Source: Aliarcobacter sp. (lineage in GTDB: Bacteria > Campylobacterota > Campylobacteria > Campylobacterales > Arcobacteraceae). From it: DNA of 64,000 nucleotides. Numbering within the stretch: position 1 is the first letter of the stretch; every line of letters begins with the position of its first letter. This document shows, in pieces, positions 19,398 to 29,995 of this stretch. Where the stretch lies: NCBI GenBank assembly GCA_028690445.1, contig JAQVBE010000001.1, positions 211,551 through 275,550 on the forward strand. The letters run 5' to 3'. The position numbers were made by a program, and so were the translations under genes. The notes under the pieces are model-generated. The model searched no databases and was not told where the DNA came from. It saw only the letters and a program-made list of their open reading frames with translations.

Positions 19398-21719
19398 TTA
19401 TTGTCTTAAACCAATTGATAATTCATTATTTAGTGCTTCTAAAATTGAATTCATAGTTGTTGTAATATCTTCTTCTTCCATTGTTTTTTCATCATTTTGA
19501 AGAACAAATCTTATGGTTAAACTTTCATTTTCATACAGCTTTTCATCATGATAAATATCAATTAAATTAAATTGTTTAATATTGCTATTATTTAAAGAAT
19601 TAATTACTTTTTTTATCTCTTTGTATTCTAAAGATTTTGGGACAATAATTGTTAAGTCTTTTTTTGATGATTGAAATCTTGAATATGAACCGGTCTTTAT
19701 AATATCATTTTTAATTGCTTCAAAATCAATTTCAGCAATAAATGTATCATTTAAATCAAAATCTGTACAAACACTCGGATGTAGTTTACAAATATATCCA
19801 ACTATTTTTCCATCTATTAATACATTTGCATTTTGATATGGATGAATTAATAAATTATCTATTTGTTTCATTGGTTCTAAATCAAATTTTCCAATTGTAT
19901 TTAAGATTTTTTTTGAAAAAGAAAAGAAATCAATATTTTTTGGTTTGCCAGCATTTATAAAGTCTTCAAGTTCAGCAGAACCTGATTGAATAAATGAGAT
20001 TTTTTTACTCTCAACTCTATTTTCATCAAAAATAGTTCCTATTTCAAAAAATGCAGTTGATTTCCCACCAACTTTGAAGTTGTTTGCACAAGCTTCTACT
20101 AAATTTAATAAAATTGTAGTTCTATATGTATTTAACTCTTTAACTATTGGATTTATTAATTCTAATTCATTGTTTACTGTCTTAAAATTATATTTTTCTA
20201 AGTTTTCTTTTGAGCAAAATACATAAGTTAATGTCTCATAAAAACCATTTTCTATTGCTTTAAATCTTAATTTATTTTTTTTAATTAAGTCATTTGAAGT
20301 TTTATTAACTCTATTTACTTCATCTATTTGTAAAGGTTTTGCTATGATATTATCAATTCCAATTATTCTTACAATTTCTTCAGTAATATCTGCAATATTT
20401 TTTATATCATGTCTATAATAAGGCACTTTAATAACTAAAATACTACCAATATCTTTAACTCCAAAACCTAATGAAACAAGAATTCTCTCAATCTCAATTT
20501 TAGGTATTTCTTGACCAATAATAGCATTAATTTTATTTACACTTATATCTAAAGTTAATTTTTCTTTATCTTCGACAAAAGTTTCACAACCTCCATAAAC
20601 AGAAGCTCCAGATTTAGAAACTAAAGTTGAAAGATAATTTATTCCATAATCAATATTTGGTTCACTTCCTCTTGAAGCTTTATAATAAACTTCTCCAGTT
20701 TTTATTTTTGCATCAAAAACTTTTTTTGATATTAATTCAGGATTAATATATGAAGCTTCAATAATAAAATTTGTATCATTTGTATCTATCTGATTATGTT
20801 CAACACAAATTTTACTTAATTGTTCTGTTCCATAAATATTATCAAATCCTAATTCATCTTTTTTAATATACATAATATTAAGATTTTCACCTTTTATAGT
20901 CTTTTCTTTAGGATATGCATTTAAAATTACGCCAGTTGTATGTGTAGCATAAGTTAAAATATTTTTTACATCGTTATTTTCTTGAAATTTACCAATTATT
21001 GCAGTTCTTAATTTTTGTAAAACATTTAGTTTAAAATCTGAAAAATCAATAACTATAAAAGATAAAGACGAATCAATATACTTGTCACATTCTATTTCTA
21101 AAAGTTGACCAATACCCAATTTATTGTAATTAATTTTTTTATCACATTCAATTAATACAATTGAATAAAATGCACTTAATTCTCTTACAATTCCGTTTAT
21201 ACTTAAACAATCACCTCTATTTGCAGTTAATCCAATTTCAATAATGTCATCATTTAGTTTTGAATATTCTTTTAACTCTTTTCCTAAAACTAATTCGCCA
21301 ATAGAATCATCAAGTTCTAATATTCCATCATTTAATTTTGGAAGTCCAAGTTCAGTTGCAGAACAAATCATTCCATTTGATTCAACACCTCTTAATTTTG
21401 CTTCTTTAATAATAAAATCATTTCCTAAATCACAACCTACAGTGGCAACTGGTACAAATTGTCCAACTTCAACATTTTTAGCACCACAAACTATTTGAAC
21501 TTGATGTGTTCCTAAATCTATTTGACAGATATTTAATTTATCAGCATCTGGATGTTTTTCTTTTTCTAAAACTTTTCCAATTACGACTTTAGGAGCAATT
21601 GAAATTTTTTCTAAACTATCAACTTCAAAACCAATTGCATTTAAAGTTTTACAAATATCATCTGTAGGAATTTTTGAAATATCAATAAATTCTTCTAACC
21701 AACTTCTAGTAATAATCAT
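19398..21719 (-). CDS. pheT: Phenylalanine-tRNA ligase beta subunit
   Basis: PheT is the non-catalytic, tRNA-binding and editing half of the alpha2beta2 PheRS. The 773-residue protein has an N-terminal EMAP-like tRNA-binding domain ([18 protein letters not shown] near 53-70), a B3/B4 editing region, a B5 DNA-binding-like segment near 390-470, the core domain, and a C-terminal anticodon-binding FDX-ACB domain ([19 protein letters not shown] near 685-703). Length is slightly below the common 790-800. The ATG overlaps the pheS stop by four bases. Confidence 0.95.
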   Translation of the reverse strand: MIITRSWLEEFIDISKIPTDDICKTLNAIGFEVDSLEKISIAPKVVIGKVLEKEKHPDADKLNICQIDLGTHQVQIVCGAKNVEVGQFVPVATVGCDLGNDFIIKEAKLRGVESNGMICSATELGLPKLNDGILELDDSIGELVLGKELKEYSKLNDDIIEIGLTANRGDCLSINGIVRELSAFYSIVLIECDKKINYNKLGIGQLLEIECDKYIDSSLSFIVIDFSDFKLNVLQKLRTAIIGKFQENNDVKNILTYATHTTGVILNAYPKEKTIKGENLNIMYIKKDELGFDNIYGTEQLSKICVEHNQIDTNDTNFIIEASYINPELISKKVFDAKIKTGEVYYKASRGSEPNIDYGINYLSTLVSKSGASVYGGCETFVEDKEKLTLDISVNKINAIIGQEIPKIEIERILVSLGFGVKDIGSILVIKVPYYRHDIKNIADITEEIVRIIGIDNIIAKPLQIDEVNRVNKTSNDLIKKNKLRFKAIENGFYETLTYVFCSKENLEKYNFKTVNNELELINPIVKELNTYRTTILLNLVEACANNFKVGGKSTAFFEIGTIFDENRVESKKISFIQSGSAELEDFINAGKPKNIDFFSFSKKILNTIGKFDLEPMKQIDNLLIHPYQNANVLIDGKIVGYICKLHPSVCTDFDLNDTFIAEIDFEAIKNDIIKTGSYSRFQSSKKDLTIIVPKSLEYKEIKKVINSLNNSNIKQFNLIDIYHDEKLYENESLTIRFVLQNDEKTMEEEDITTTMNSILEALNNELSIGLRQ

Positions 21720-22708
21720 TTGAATTGTCCTAATAATCTTGTATCACTTTCAAATAGTGATCTTAAGTCTCCAATATTATGAATTAGCATTGCAAATCTT
21801 TCAACACCTAATCCAAAAGCATATCCAGATTTGTTTTCATAACCAACTGCTTTAAATACATTTTCATCAACAATACCACAACCTAAAACTTCAAGCCATC
21901 CAGTTTGTGAACAAACTCTACATCCATCACCTTTACAAAATACACATGAAATATCAACTTCAGCAGATGGTTCTGTAAATGGGAAAAATGAGGGTCTAAA
22001 TCTTACTTCAACATCACCAAACATATGTTGCAAAAATTCAACTAATACATGCTTTAAATTTGCAAATGAAACTTTGTCTGCTTCATCAACAACTAATGCT
22101 TCAATTTGGTGAAACATTGGAGTATGAGTAATATCAAAATCTCTTCTAAAAACAGTTCCTGGTGCTATCATTCTAATAGGAGTATTTTGAGTTAGCATTG
22201 TTCTAATTTGAACAGGTGAAGTGTGAGTTCTTAATAATGTATAATCTTTATTGTAAAAAGTATCTTGCATATCACGAGCAGGGTGGTATTTAGGAAGATT
22301 TAGAGCTTCAAAGTTATGGAAATCATCTTCAACAAGTGGTCCTTCTTCAACTGCAAAATTTAGATTTTGGAAATATCTAATGATTCTATCCATTGTTTCA
22401 ACAACTGGGTGTGTTGCACCACAAGTTAGCTCATTATTAAATCTTGTTACATCAATTTTTTCATTTTCTAATTTTTCATTTAGAGCAACTTTTTCTAAAA
22501 TTATTTTTTTTGATTCTAGTGTAGTTGTAATTAACTCTTTTTGTGTATTTAAATTTTCTGCAAAAACTTTTTTTTCTTCATTTGGAACACTTTTCATTTT
22601 AGCAAATTCTAAAGTTAAGATACCTTTTTTACCTAAGGTATCAATTCTAAGATTTTCTAACTCTTCAAGTGATGTTGCATTGGTTATTTTTTCAATCCAT
22701 TGTGTCAC
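21716..22708 (-). CDS. pheS: Phenylalanine-tRNA ligase alpha subunit
   Basis: PheS is the catalytic subunit of PheRS. The 330-residue protein has an N-terminal coiled-coil arm and class II motifs: [11 protein letters not shown] near 140, [14 protein letters not shown] near 154-167 (motif 2 region), [11 protein letters not shown] near 198-208, and [13 protein letters not shown] near 302 (motif 3). A Cys-rich [12 protein letters not shown] segment near 252-263 is common in PheS. It starts at GTG with GGGAG upstream. It is the first gene of the seven-gene minus-strand run. Confidence 0.96.
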   Translation of the reverse strand: MTQWIEKITNATSLEELENLRIDTLGKKGILTLEFAKMKSVPNEEKKVFAENLNTQKELITTTLESKKIILEKVALNEKLENEKIDVTRFNNELTCGATHPVVETMDRIIRYFQNLNFAVEEGPLVEDDFHNFEALNLPKYHPARDMQDTFYNKDYTLLRTHTSPVQIRTMLTQNTPIRMIAPGTVFRRDFDITHTPMFHQIEALVVDEADKVSFANLKHVLVEFLQHMFGDVEVRFRPSFFPFTEPSAEVDISCVFCKGDGCRVCSQTGWLEVLGCGIVDENVFKAVGYENKSGYAFGLGVERFAMLIHNIGDLRSLFESDTRLLGQFK

Positions 22709-22838
22709 TTTTTCTCCCTAAATTTATAAATAATTATTTTGGATTTAAATTATTTGTAACTGTATTTTTTGGGATTATACATAAAGATTTATTAGAGTTT
22801 GGTTATAATATTTTACTATTTAATTTCAAGGAAAAATA

Positions 22839-23168
22839 ATGTGTATATTCTGTAAGATTGTAAAAGGTGAGATACCAAATCAAACTATTTTAGAGGATGA
22901 AAGGTTTTTAGCATTTAATGATATTAATCCAACTAGAAAAATTCATGTATTAATTATTCCAAAAGAACACTATGCTTCTTTTGATGTAATACCTTCTCAA
23001 ATTATGGCTGAAATGACCAAATTTATTCAAAAAGTTGCAGCTATATTAGATATAAAACAAAGTGGATATAGATTAATTACAAATGTTGGTGATGACGGTG
23101 GGCAAGAAGTTTATCATTTACATTTTCATATAATTGGTGGCGAGCCAGTTGGTAGATTAGTTAGATAA
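22839..23168 (+). CDS. HIT-family nucleotide-binding protein (HinT type)
   Basis: The 109-residue protein begins with CIFCKIVKGEIPNQTILEDE, with Cys2 and Cys5 as in zinc-binding HIT proteins. It carries the histidine triad HLHFHIIGG near 95-103. HIT proteins hydrolyse AMP-linked phosphoramidates and related adducts, and the central His is the nucleophile. AAGGA lies six bases before the ATG. It is divergent from pheS, as I recall it also is in C. jejuni, with 130 bases between the genes. The physiological substrate is unknown. Confidence 0.92.
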   Translation: MCIFCKIVKGEIPNQTILEDERFLAFNDINPTRKIHVLIIPKEHYASFDVIPSQIMAEMTKFIQKVAAILDIKQSGYRLITNVGDDGGQEVYHLHFHIIGGEPVGRLVR

Positions 23169-23190
23169 CAAGAAGTTTTACTTCTTGTTT
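23167..23190. terminator. Bidirectional terminator between the HIT gene and accA
   Basis: A 9-bp perfect stem AACAAGAAG / CTTCTTGTT (23167-23175 with 23181-23189) encloses a 5-base loop, directly at the HIT stop codon. Short T-rich flanks follow on both strands. It sits between converging genes. Confidence 0.65.
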
Positions 23191-23199
23191 CATTTAAAT

Positions 23200-24138
23200 T
23201 TATCTTTCTAAGAAAGAACCTAAATTCATGATTTTTTGATATTTATTTTCTAATCTTTTTTCAGGAGTTAGTTTTTTTAATTGTTCTAATGATGTTAAAA
23301 AATAATCTTTTAAAGCTAAAATAGCTTCTTCTTTTTTTCTATGTGCACCAATTAAAGGCTCGTTTATAATATCATCAATAAGATTTAAATCTTTTAAATT
23401 TTCAGCTGTAATTTTTAAAGCATTTGCAGCTGTTTCAACTTTTGCAGGATCATTCCATAAAATAGCACTACAACCTTCAGGTGAAATAACAGCATATACA
23501 GAATATCGCATCATTGCTAGTTTATCTGCAACTGAAATTGCCAATGCACCACCTGAACCACCTTCTCCAATAACAACTGAAACAGTTGGAGTTGTTAAGT
23601 CAGCAAATTCATATAAATTTCTAGCAATTGCTTCGCTTTGATTTCTTTCTTCTGCTCCAATCCCTGGGTATGCACCGGGAGTATCAACCAACATCAAGAT
23701 TGGAATTTGAAATTTATCAGCCATTTTTGCAGCTCTTAATGCTTTTCTGTATCCTTCAGGACTTGGCATTCCAAAATTTCTGTAAAGCTTATCTTTTGTT
23801 CCTCTACCTTTTTGTTCACCAATCACTAATACTTTTTGAGTACCAATAAATCCTAAATAGCAAACAATTGCATGGTCATCAACATAGTGTCTATCCCCAT
23901 GAATTTCATAAGCATTTGTTAATAAGGCATTTATGTAATCAAGTGAATAAGGTCTATCTGGATGACGAGCAAGTTGGAGTTTCTGATAATCACTTAAGTT
24001 TTTAAAAGTTTTCTCAACCTCTTTTTCTAATTTTTTTTCTAAAATATCTACTGCATGTTCATCAGATTTCGTTTTTGCTGTAATTATTTCGTCTTCAATT
24101 TTCTTGATTTTATCTTCGAATTCTAGGTAAGTTGCCAA
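23200..24138 (-). CDS. accA: Acetyl-CoA carboxylase carboxyltransferase subunit alpha
   Basis: AccA with AccD transfers the carboxyl group from carboxybiotin to acetyl-CoA, the first step in fatty acid synthesis. The 312-residue protein has [15 protein letters not shown] near 59-73, a [12 protein letters not shown] block, [39 protein letters not shown] spread over about 152-172, and [17 protein letters not shown] near 188. It starts at TTG (24138) with AAAGGG upstream. It lies just after a strong intrinsic terminator that follows fabF, so its expression is probably reduced relative to fabF or driven separately. Confidence 0.95.
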   Translation of the reverse strand: MATYLEFEDKIKKIEDEIITAKTKSDEHAVDILEKKLEKEVEKTFKNLSDYQKLQLARHPDRPYSLDYINALLTNAYEIHGDRHYVDDHAIVCYLGFIGTQKVLVIGEQKGRGTKDKLYRNFGMPSPEGYRKALRAAKMADKFQIPILMLVDTPGAYPGIGAEERNQSEAIARNLYEFADLTTPTVSVVIGEGGSGGALAISVADKLAMMRYSVYAVISPEGCSAILWNDPAKVETAANALKITAENLKDLNLIDDIINEPLIGAHRKKEEAILALKDYFLTSLEQLKKLTPEKRLENKYQKIMNLGSFLER

Positions 24139-24150
24139 TTTTTTCCCTTT

Positions 24151-24183
24151 AAAAAAAAAAGAGATAATTAAATTATCTCTTTT
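24151..24183 (-). terminator. Intrinsic terminator between fabF and accA
   Basis: On the minus strand a near-perfect palindromic stem (GAGATAATT paired with AATTATCTC, 24161-24179, extended by flanking A/T pairs) is followed immediately by ten T (plus 24151-24160). This is a textbook rho-independent terminator, 21 bases after the fabF stop. The accA ribosome site begins right after the T-run. Confidence 0.85.
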
Positions 24184-24204
24184 ATACTTAGGTTATAGTT
24201 TAAA

Positions 24205-25461
24205 TTATTTTTCGTATCTTCTGAAAATTACAGAACCATTAGTTCCACCAAATCCAAAGTTATTACTCATAACTGTAGTAAGATTAGCTTTTCTCGCAAC
24301 ATTTGCAATATAATCTAAATCACATTCAGGATCTTGATTATCTATATTAATAGTTGGAGGAATAATTCCTTCTTCTAAAGCTTTAAGTGTAAATATTGCT
24401 TCAATAGCTCCAGCTGCACCTAGGCAATGTCCAATTTGACCTTTAGTTGAAGAAACTAACGGTATATCTTTTCCTTCAAATAGTGCTTTAATTGCAGCCG
24501 TTTCGTTTTTATCACCAACAGGAGTTGATGTTCCATGTGCATTAATATAATCAATTTTTGGATATTCTCCAGTGATACTTTTTACCATTTCAACTGCTGC
24601 TTTCATAGCTCTTAAAGGGCCATCCATAACAGGTGAAGTTATATGATTAGCATCTCCTGATTCTCCAAATCCAATGATTTCAGCATAAATTTTAGCACCT
24701 CTAGCAAGTGCAATTTCTAAATCTTCAACAACTAATGCTCCTGCACCTTCTCCCATCACAAAACCATCTCTATCAATATCAAATGGTCTTGATGATTTTT
24801 TAGGCTCATCGTTTCTTGTAGATAATGCTTTCATCGCTGCAAATCCAGCAACACCCGCAGCACAAATAGCACTTTCTGCACCTACAACTAAAATTCTATC
24901 CGCTCCACCTATCATTATAGTTTTTACAGCATCATTTAATGCGTGTGTTGAAGCAGCACAAGCTGTTACGTGAGATAGTGATGGACCTCTCAAATTATGT
25001 TCAATCGAAATAAATCCACTTAACATATTCGCAAGTGATGATGGAATAAAGAAAGGAGAAACTTTTCTAGAACCTTTTGTTTCACAAACAATAGAATTTC
25101 TTTCTATTGTCGATAAACCACCAATTCCAGAACCAGAAATTATTCCAAATCTATCAGCAATAGAAGCATCAACTTTTTTATCTTCTTGTGTTATATAACC
25201 TGAATCAATCATCGCTTCTAAAGCTGCTTTAATACCTAATTGGATAAATCTATCAGCTTTTTTCACTTCTTTTTTGTCCATTACAGTTGTAGGATCGAAA
25301 TCTTTTACTTCACCAGCAATTTTTACAGAAAATTCACTTGCATCAAATAGGGTAATAGTGTCAATACCACAAACACCATCTACCACAGCTTTAAAAGAAT
25401 CTTTTACATTATGTCCTGTAGAATTAATAGTACCTATCCCTGTTACAACAACTCTTCTCAT
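24205..25461 (-). CDS. fabF: Beta-ketoacyl-ACP synthase II
   Basis: FabF extends acyl-ACP chains with malonyl-ACP in the cytosol. The 418-residue protein shows the full triad: Cys168 in VTACAASTHA, His in INAHGTSTPVGDKNE near 307, and Lys/His in SSTKGQIGHCLGAAGAIEA near 338-345. The C-terminal NNFGFGGTNGSVIF is intact. ATG at 25461. It follows acpP with a 111-base spacer containing a stem-loop, and precedes a strong terminator. Confidence 0.97.
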   Translation of the reverse strand: MRRVVVTGIGTINSTGHNVKDSFKAVVDGVCGIDTITLFDASEFSVKIAGEVKDFDPTTVMDKKEVKKADRFIQLGIKAALEAMIDSGYITQEDKKVDASIADRFGIISGSGIGGLSTIERNSIVCETKGSRKVSPFFIPSSLANMLSGFISIEHNLRGPSLSHVTACAASTHALNDAVKTIMIGGADRILVVGAESAICAAGVAGFAAMKALSTRNDEPKKSSRPFDIDRDGFVMGEGAGALVVEDLEIALARGAKIYAEIIGFGESGDANHITSPVMDGPLRAMKAAVEMVKSITGEYPKIDYINAHGTSTPVGDKNETAAIKALFEGKDIPLVSSTKGQIGHCLGAAGAIEAIFTLKALEEGIIPPTINIDNQDPECDLDYIANVARKANLTTVMSNNFGFGGTNGSVIFRRYEK

Positions 25462-25534
25462 TTAAATATGCTCCATGTTTTATTATTTGAATTATTCAAT
25501 CTTTTTATAAAAAAACTCAATAGTTAAAATGAAT

Positions 25535-25560
25535 AAATAGAAGATATTAATCTTCTATTT
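25535..25560 (-). terminator. Stem-loop between acpP and fabF (possible partial terminator)
   Basis: A perfect 11-bp stem (25535-25545 with 25550-25560) with a 4-base loop lies 13 bases after the acpP stop. On the minus strand the tail (ATTCATTTTAAC) is only partly T-rich. It may attenuate read-through so acpP is made in excess of fabF, or protect the acpP transcript end; both are inference. Confidence 0.5.
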
Positions 25561-25572
25561 AAAATCCATAAA

Positions 25573-25803
25573 TTACGCGTTATTTTCAATATATTTTATA
25601 GCGTCTGCAACAGTTAAGATTTTTTCAGCATCTTCATCAGGGATTTCGATGTCAAATTTTTCTTCTAAAGCCATAACTAGTTCAACCACGTCTAAAGAAT
25701 CTGCACCTAAATCTTCAATGAATTTTGAATCTTCTTTTACTTCTGCTGGATCACAATCTAATTGCTCAATAACTACTTCTTTTACGTCATCTAATAATGC
25801 CAT
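25573..25803 (-). CDS. acpP: Acyl carrier protein
   Basis: ACP carries growing acyl chains on a 4'-phosphopantetheine arm. The 76-residue acidic protein has the attachment Ser36 in [18 protein letters not shown], the standard motif, and normal length. ATG at 25803 is preceded by AAGGAAA. It lies 92 bases downstream of fabG and upstream of fabF, the usual fatty-acid cluster order. Confidence 0.98.
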   Translation of the reverse strand: MALLDDVKEVVIEQLDCDPAEVKEDSKFIEDLGADSLDVVELVMALEEKFDIEIPDEDAEKILTVADAIKYIENNA

Positions 25804-25895
25804 ATTTATTTCCTTTTATAAAATTATGTTCGTATTATAACAAAAAAGTTTTAAAAACTCTTTTAAATTAAATATTTTAGCTTTTTAACAAAAAA

Positions 25896-26639
25896 TTAAA
25901 CGTATAATCCACCGTTAACTTTTAATATTTCACCTGTAATATATGAAGCATGATCACTTAATAAAAATGCTACTGCATCAGCGATTTCACTCGGGTTTCC
26001 AAATCTTGAAAGAGGAATATTTTTTTCATATTCAGCTTTTACTTCAGCTTTTAATTCATGAGTCATATCTGTTTGAATGAATCCTGGAGTTACTGCGTTA
26101 TATCTAATTCCTCTTGAAGCAGCTTCTTTTGCAAATGATTTAGTCATTGCATTTAATCCACCTTTTGAAGCTGAATAGTTAGTTTGACCAGGATTTCCCA
26201 TTTCTCCAACAATTGAAGAGATATTTACAACTGAACCAAATCTTTTTTTACTCATTACTTTTAAAGCTTCTCTACATCCAATAAATGAAGATGTCAAGTT
26301 TGCATTAATTACATCATTAAAATCTGCAACACTCATTCTTAAAGCTAATTTATCTTTAGTAATACCAGCATTATTTACTAAATAAGCTAATTCACCATCT
26401 GCATCAATAATTGTTTTAATAGCTTCTGTGAACTCTTCTTCATTTGTAACATCTGCTTTAATAATTGCAGCTTTCCCACCAGCTTTTTCAATTTCTTCTT
26501 TTATAGCTTCAGCAGCTTCTGCTCCACTTCTATAATTTATCCAAACTTTTAATCCAAAACTTGCAAGAGTTTTTGCAATTTGTGCACCGATTCCTTTACT
26601 TGCACCTGTAATTAATACATTAGAACCTGTAAATTTCAT
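25896..26639 (-). CDS. fabG: 3-oxoacyl-ACP reductase
   Basis: FabG reduces 3-oxoacyl-ACP with NADPH. The 247-residue short-chain dehydrogenase has TGASKGIGAQIA near 11-22 (cofactor loop), NNAG near 89, the catalytic Ser in VVNISSIVGEMG near 137, and YSASKGG (Tyr and Lys of the YxxxK motif) near 154. The C-terminal ITGEILKVNGGLYV is typical. It heads the fabG-acpP-fabF-accA group. Confidence 0.94.
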   Translation of the reverse strand: MKFTGSNVLITGASKGIGAQIAKTLASFGLKVWINYRSGAEAAEAIKEEIEKAGGKAAIIKADVTNEEEFTEAIKTIIDADGELAYLVNNAGITKDKLALRMSVADFNDVINANLTSSFIGCREALKVMSKKRFGSVVNISSIVGEMGNPGQTNYSASKGGLNAMTKSFAKEAASRGIRYNAVTPGFIQTDMTHELKAEVKAEYEKNIPLSRFGNPSEIADAVAFLLSDHASYITGEILKVNGGLYV

Positions 26640-26722
26640 TTATATCCTTTTTTAATTTTTACATTAGTTGTTTATTATATCAACACTTTTATAATAAAAG
26701 CATTTGAGAAAATATTTTAAAG

Positions 26723-27487
26723 TCAAACGCCTCTTTTATTATTCCAAACTCGAATATGTAATCTATCGCAATATTTAAAACCATTTTCTATTGCCATGTT
26801 GATTACCTCTTCACAATTTTTATTTATTTCATCTGCTGTATCACCAAGTGGCATAAGATAAACTTCACATTTTGGAATTTCTTCTAAAATTGAACTTATC
26901 TCTGTTTTTGCATCATTTAAAAAATCTTTTCCAATCACAAATTTTAAATAAGACTCTTTTGTATTTGTTAAAATCTTTGTTAATGTCTCTTTATTAACTC
27001 TTTTTCTTAAGGGTTCTAAAGAATTACTAAGTTTTACACTCATTGAAAATAAAATCTCTTTTTGATAATCAAATTCAAAATTTAGATTTAATGAAGCATT
27101 TGTTTCAATTGTAACTTTATGTCCATTTTCAATGTAATGTTTTAAGAGTTTTTGAAACTCTTCTTTATTCCAATAAAGTAGAGGTTCACCACCAGTTATT
27201 ACAATATCAATTTTGTAATTATTTGGATATTTTGAAAGTAAAAGATCAACTTGATTTACAATTTCATCATAAGATTTATATTTTGTCCAAGTATCTTTAA
27301 ACTCTGTATCAACGGCATAATATGAATCACAAGCGCATTTTTTAATTCCACTTGGAGTTTCATATTCTACTTGAAACCCTTCACATTTAAAATTACATTT
27401 TCCAAATCTAATAAAAATTGAAGGAGTTCCTACAAGTTTCCCTTCTCCTTGAATTGTTGGACCAAAAATTTCATTTATTTCAAGCAT
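26723..27487 (-). CDS. queE: 7-carboxy-7-deazaguanine synthase QueE (radical SAM)
   Basis: QueE makes CDG from carboxytetrahydropterin in queuosine synthesis. The 254-residue protein has the N-terminal signature IFGPTIQGEG near 7-16, FIRFGKCNFKC, and DIVITGGEPLLYW near 97-109. The cysteines are Cys31, Cys35, Cys51 and Cys53 (C-x3-C-x15-C-x-C). This differs from both the classic C-x3-C-x2-C and the C-x14-C-x2-C that I recall for one QueE type, as if a 16-residue insert lay between the second and third ligands. The DSYY after Cys53 matches the usual CD[ST] end of the motif. It overlaps queD by eight bases, which supports the pathway call. Confidence 0.88.
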   Translation of the reverse strand: MLEINEIFGPTIQGEGKLVGTPSIFIRFGKCNFKCEGFQVEYETPSGIKKCACDSYYAVDTEFKDTWTKYKSYDEIVNQVDLLLSKYPNNYKIDIVITGGEPLLYWNKEEFQKLLKHYIENGHKVTIETNASLNLNFEFDYQKEILFSMSVKLSNSLEPLRKRVNKETLTKILTNTKESYLKFVIGKDFLNDAKTEISSILEEIPKCEVYLMPLGDTADEINKNCEEVINMAIENGFKYCDRLHIRVWNNKRGV

Positions 27488-28013
27488 AAAATGTACTTTT
27501 ACTTTTTGGTGTTTCTAAAAATTCCACATGTGAAACTTTGACATTTATTTTATCCATCTTTTTTTGAACAATTTTTAAAAACCAAGCTGATAAATTTTCA
27601 CTTGTTGGAACAAAATCTACTAAAACATAACCTTCATAAAGTTCTTTTATATGAACTTCATCATCTTTAAATTTTGTTAAATCTACTAAATAATAGTTTT
27701 TATCGAATTTAATTAATTCATTTTTATTTATTTGTGGAAGTAATGTTGAAAATAATGGGTCGCTTAAATCCAAAATAAATTTATGGTCAAGAACATCATC
27801 AATAAATTGTTTAAACCAATTTAAATGTTTAAAATCTGTAACCATTCCATCTTTTAGTTCTTTAGCTTCTAAATAAACTAAAATTTTTCCTTGATGTCCA
27901 TGTAAATGTCTACATTTTAAACAACCATCTAATGAAAATTCAGTATCTAAAGTTTGTGACCAAACCCTATGTCCGTAACAAAACTCAAACTCTTTTGATA
28001 TTTTCCAATGCAT
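27480..28013 (-). CDS. queD: 6-carboxytetrahydropterin synthase QueD-like protein
   Basis: QueD converts dihydroneopterin triphosphate to carboxytetrahydropterin. The 177-residue protein has the zinc-binding histidines: CYGHRVW near 12-18, and HLHGHQGKI near 37-45. The tail contains SHVEFLETPKS, matching the conserved Glu region. It is longer than the common 120-residue form because of an insertion around residues 80-125. Its ATG overlaps the queC stop by one base (TAATG). Confidence 0.88.
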   Translation of the reverse strand: MHWKISKEFEFCYGHRVWSQTLDTEFSLDGCLKCRHLHGHQGKILVYLEAKELKDGMVTDFKHLNWFKQFIDDVLDHKFILDLSDPLFSTLLPQINKNELIKFDKNYYLVDLTKFKDDEVHIKELYEGYVLVDFVPTSENLSAWFLKIVQKKMDKINVKVSHVEFLETPKSKSTFYA

Positions 28014-28696
28014 TATAAAACCTTATAAGAAATAGGGTCTTTAACACCTGCTATTTTAAATCCATTAAGTCTTAATCTACAAGAATCACAAACTCCACAA
28101 GCTTCTTTTTCTTCTTTATAACATGACCAAGTATGTTCAAGAGGAACATTTAGTCTTTTAGCCTCTTGTACAATTTGAGCTTTTGAAAGGTGAACAAGTG
28201 GAGTGAGAATTTCTATTTTTGTTTCTTCTTTTGTTCCTTGATTTATAGCTTTCTCCATTTTATATATAAATGAATCTGTACAATCTGGATAACCTGAACT
28301 ATCTTCTTGAACGACTCCAATGTACATAGCAGTTGCTTCTTCTTTTTCAGCAATTGCAGCTGTAATTGAAAGAAAAATCCCATTTCTAAATGGAACATAA
28401 GTTATTGGAACTCCAGCTTCAATTCCACCTGTTGGAACATCTATTGTTTTGTCTGTTAAAGCACTTGCTCCAATTTGTGTAAAAAAAGGAATATCAATTT
28501 CATATTTTTCTAAAATTTTTAAATCATCACAAATGTCTCTAAATGCTTTTAATTCTCTATCTTGAGTTCTTTGTCCATAATTAAAATGAACAGCTATTAT
28601 TTCATATCCATCATTTTTTGCCATGTATGAAGCTAAAGTAGAATCCATTCCACCACTTAAAATACATATTGCTTTTTTTGTTGAAATTTTACTCAT
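28013..28696 (-). CDS. queC: 7-cyano-7-deazaguanine synthase
   Basis: QueC converts CDG to preQ0 with ATP and ammonia. The 227-residue protein has the PP-loop [17 protein letters not shown] near 10-26, [13 protein letters not shown] near 39, a [11 protein letters not shown] segment near 100, and the zinc-binding cysteines in [18 protein letters not shown] near 190-207. It overlaps moeA by eight bases. Together queC, queD and queE cover three steps of the queuosine precursor route; queF and tgt are not seen here. Confidence 0.95.
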   Translation of the reverse strand: MSKISTKKAICILSGGMDSTLASYMAKNDGYEIIAVHFNYGQRTQDRELKAFRDICDDLKILEKYEIDIPFFTQIGASALTDKTIDVPTGGIEAGVPITYVPFRNGIFLSITAAIAEKEEATAMYIGVVQEDSSGYPDCTDSFIYKMEKAINQGTKEETKIEILTPLVHLSKAQIVQEAKRLNVPLEHTWSCYKEEKEACGVCDSCRLRLNGFKIAGVKDPISYKVL

Positions 28697-29912
28697 GTGT
28701 TAAAAAGTCCTTTTTTATATCGCTAAAGAATTTCCAATTTATTGGTAATATTTTTATTAAACTATCTTTTTCTAATTTCTCAACTTCATTATCTATACAA
28801 ATCATTGAATTACAAGAGTTTAAAACTGAAACCATTCCTGGTGATCTTTTTTGTGAAACTTCAAAATATTCTCCATCAAAAAAACCTGGAATTAAAGTAG
28901 TTTTACCTTTTTTTGTAAAAAAAGAATCTTTTATTTTTCCTAAAATATAGTTTGGATAAATATTCTTTTCTCCAAGGAGTTTTTGGATTAGAATTTTCCC
29001 AAACATTTCAAATATTAATGCAGATGCAAGGGGATTTCCTGGAAGATTTAAAATATAAGTATTATTAATTTTTCCAAAAACAGTTGGTTTCCCTGGTTTT
29101 ACATTTATACCATCAAAAAGTGTTTCAAATCCCAATTCATAAAATGCTTCTTTTGTAAAATCGGCATCTCCCACTGAAACACCACCTGAAGTAATTATTA
29201 AATCTGCATTTAAAGAGTTATTAACTAAATTTTTTATATCTTCAATAGTATCTTTTGCTTGACCCATAAAAACTACTTCACAACCTAATTCTTTGGCACG
29301 ACTTATAAATGTTGGCGTATTAGAATTGTAAATTTGAAAAGATTCTATTTTTTCATAATGAAGTTTTAATTCTTCTCCGCTTGCAAAAACTACAACTTTT
29401 GGTTTTTGATAAACTTTTATATGTGAAATTCCCTGACTTGCAAGTAGGGTGATTTTTGAAAAATTAATCTCATCACCGATATTTATTAAAAGTTCATTTA
29501 ATTTTATATCTTCACCAATATATCTTATATGTTGGGATTCCTTAACATTTTTTAAAATTCTAATTTTATTATCATTAAGTTCTTCTATATCTTCTTTTGG
29601 AATTATAGCTGTTGAATTATTTGGCATTTTCGCACCAGTCATGATTTTTATACAAGTATTCTTTTCTAATAATTTATTATTGTTATCACCTGCAAAAATA
29701 GTATCAATTACATTTAACTCATTATCTTTATCTTCATAAATTATTGCATATCCATCCATCGCTGAATTATCAAATTTTGGTAAAAAACTTGTAGCAAAAA
29801 TTTCTTCTGCACTTATTCTTCCAGATGCATTTTCTATTGGGATAATTTCAAAATTTAAATCTAGAGTTAAATTTGAAATGATTTCTATAGCAGTTTGTAC
29901 ATTTATAGCCAT
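28689..29912 (-). CDS. moeA: Molybdopterin molybdenumtransferase
   Basis: MoeA inserts molybdate into molybdopterin to give the active cofactor. The 407-residue protein has [11 protein letters not shown] near 46-56, [18 protein letters not shown] near 91-108, the MoaB-like domain with [19 protein letters not shown] near 239-257, and [17 protein letters not shown] near 288-304. Length is typical. It is the first gene of the moeA-queC-queD-queE group; there is no functional link between the two pathways that I know of. Confidence 0.94.
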   Translation of the reverse strand: MAINVQTAIEIISNLTLDLNFEIIPIENASGRISAEEIFATSFLPKFDNSAMDGYAIIYEDKDNELNVIDTIFAGDNNNKLLEKNTCIKIMTGAKMPNNSTAIIPKEDIEELNDNKIRILKNVKESQHIRYIGEDIKLNELLINIGDEINFSKITLLASQGISHIKVYQKPKVVVFASGEELKLHYEKIESFQIYNSNTPTFISRAKELGCEVVFMGQAKDTIEDIKNLVNNSLNADLIITSGGVSVGDADFTKEAFYELGFETLFDGINVKPGKPTVFGKINNTYILNLPGNPLASALIFEMFGKILIQKLLGEKNIYPNYILGKIKDSFFTKKGKTTLIPGFFDGEYFEVSQKRSPGMVSVLNSCNSMICIDNEVEKLEKDSLIKILPINWKFFSDIKKDFLTHE

Positions 29913-29995
29913 ATTATTCCTTTTTGTAGTTAAAATAAAAACTTATGACAAGTTAGATATAATACCAAAATTTTTTAAAAGTGAGATAAACAAGA

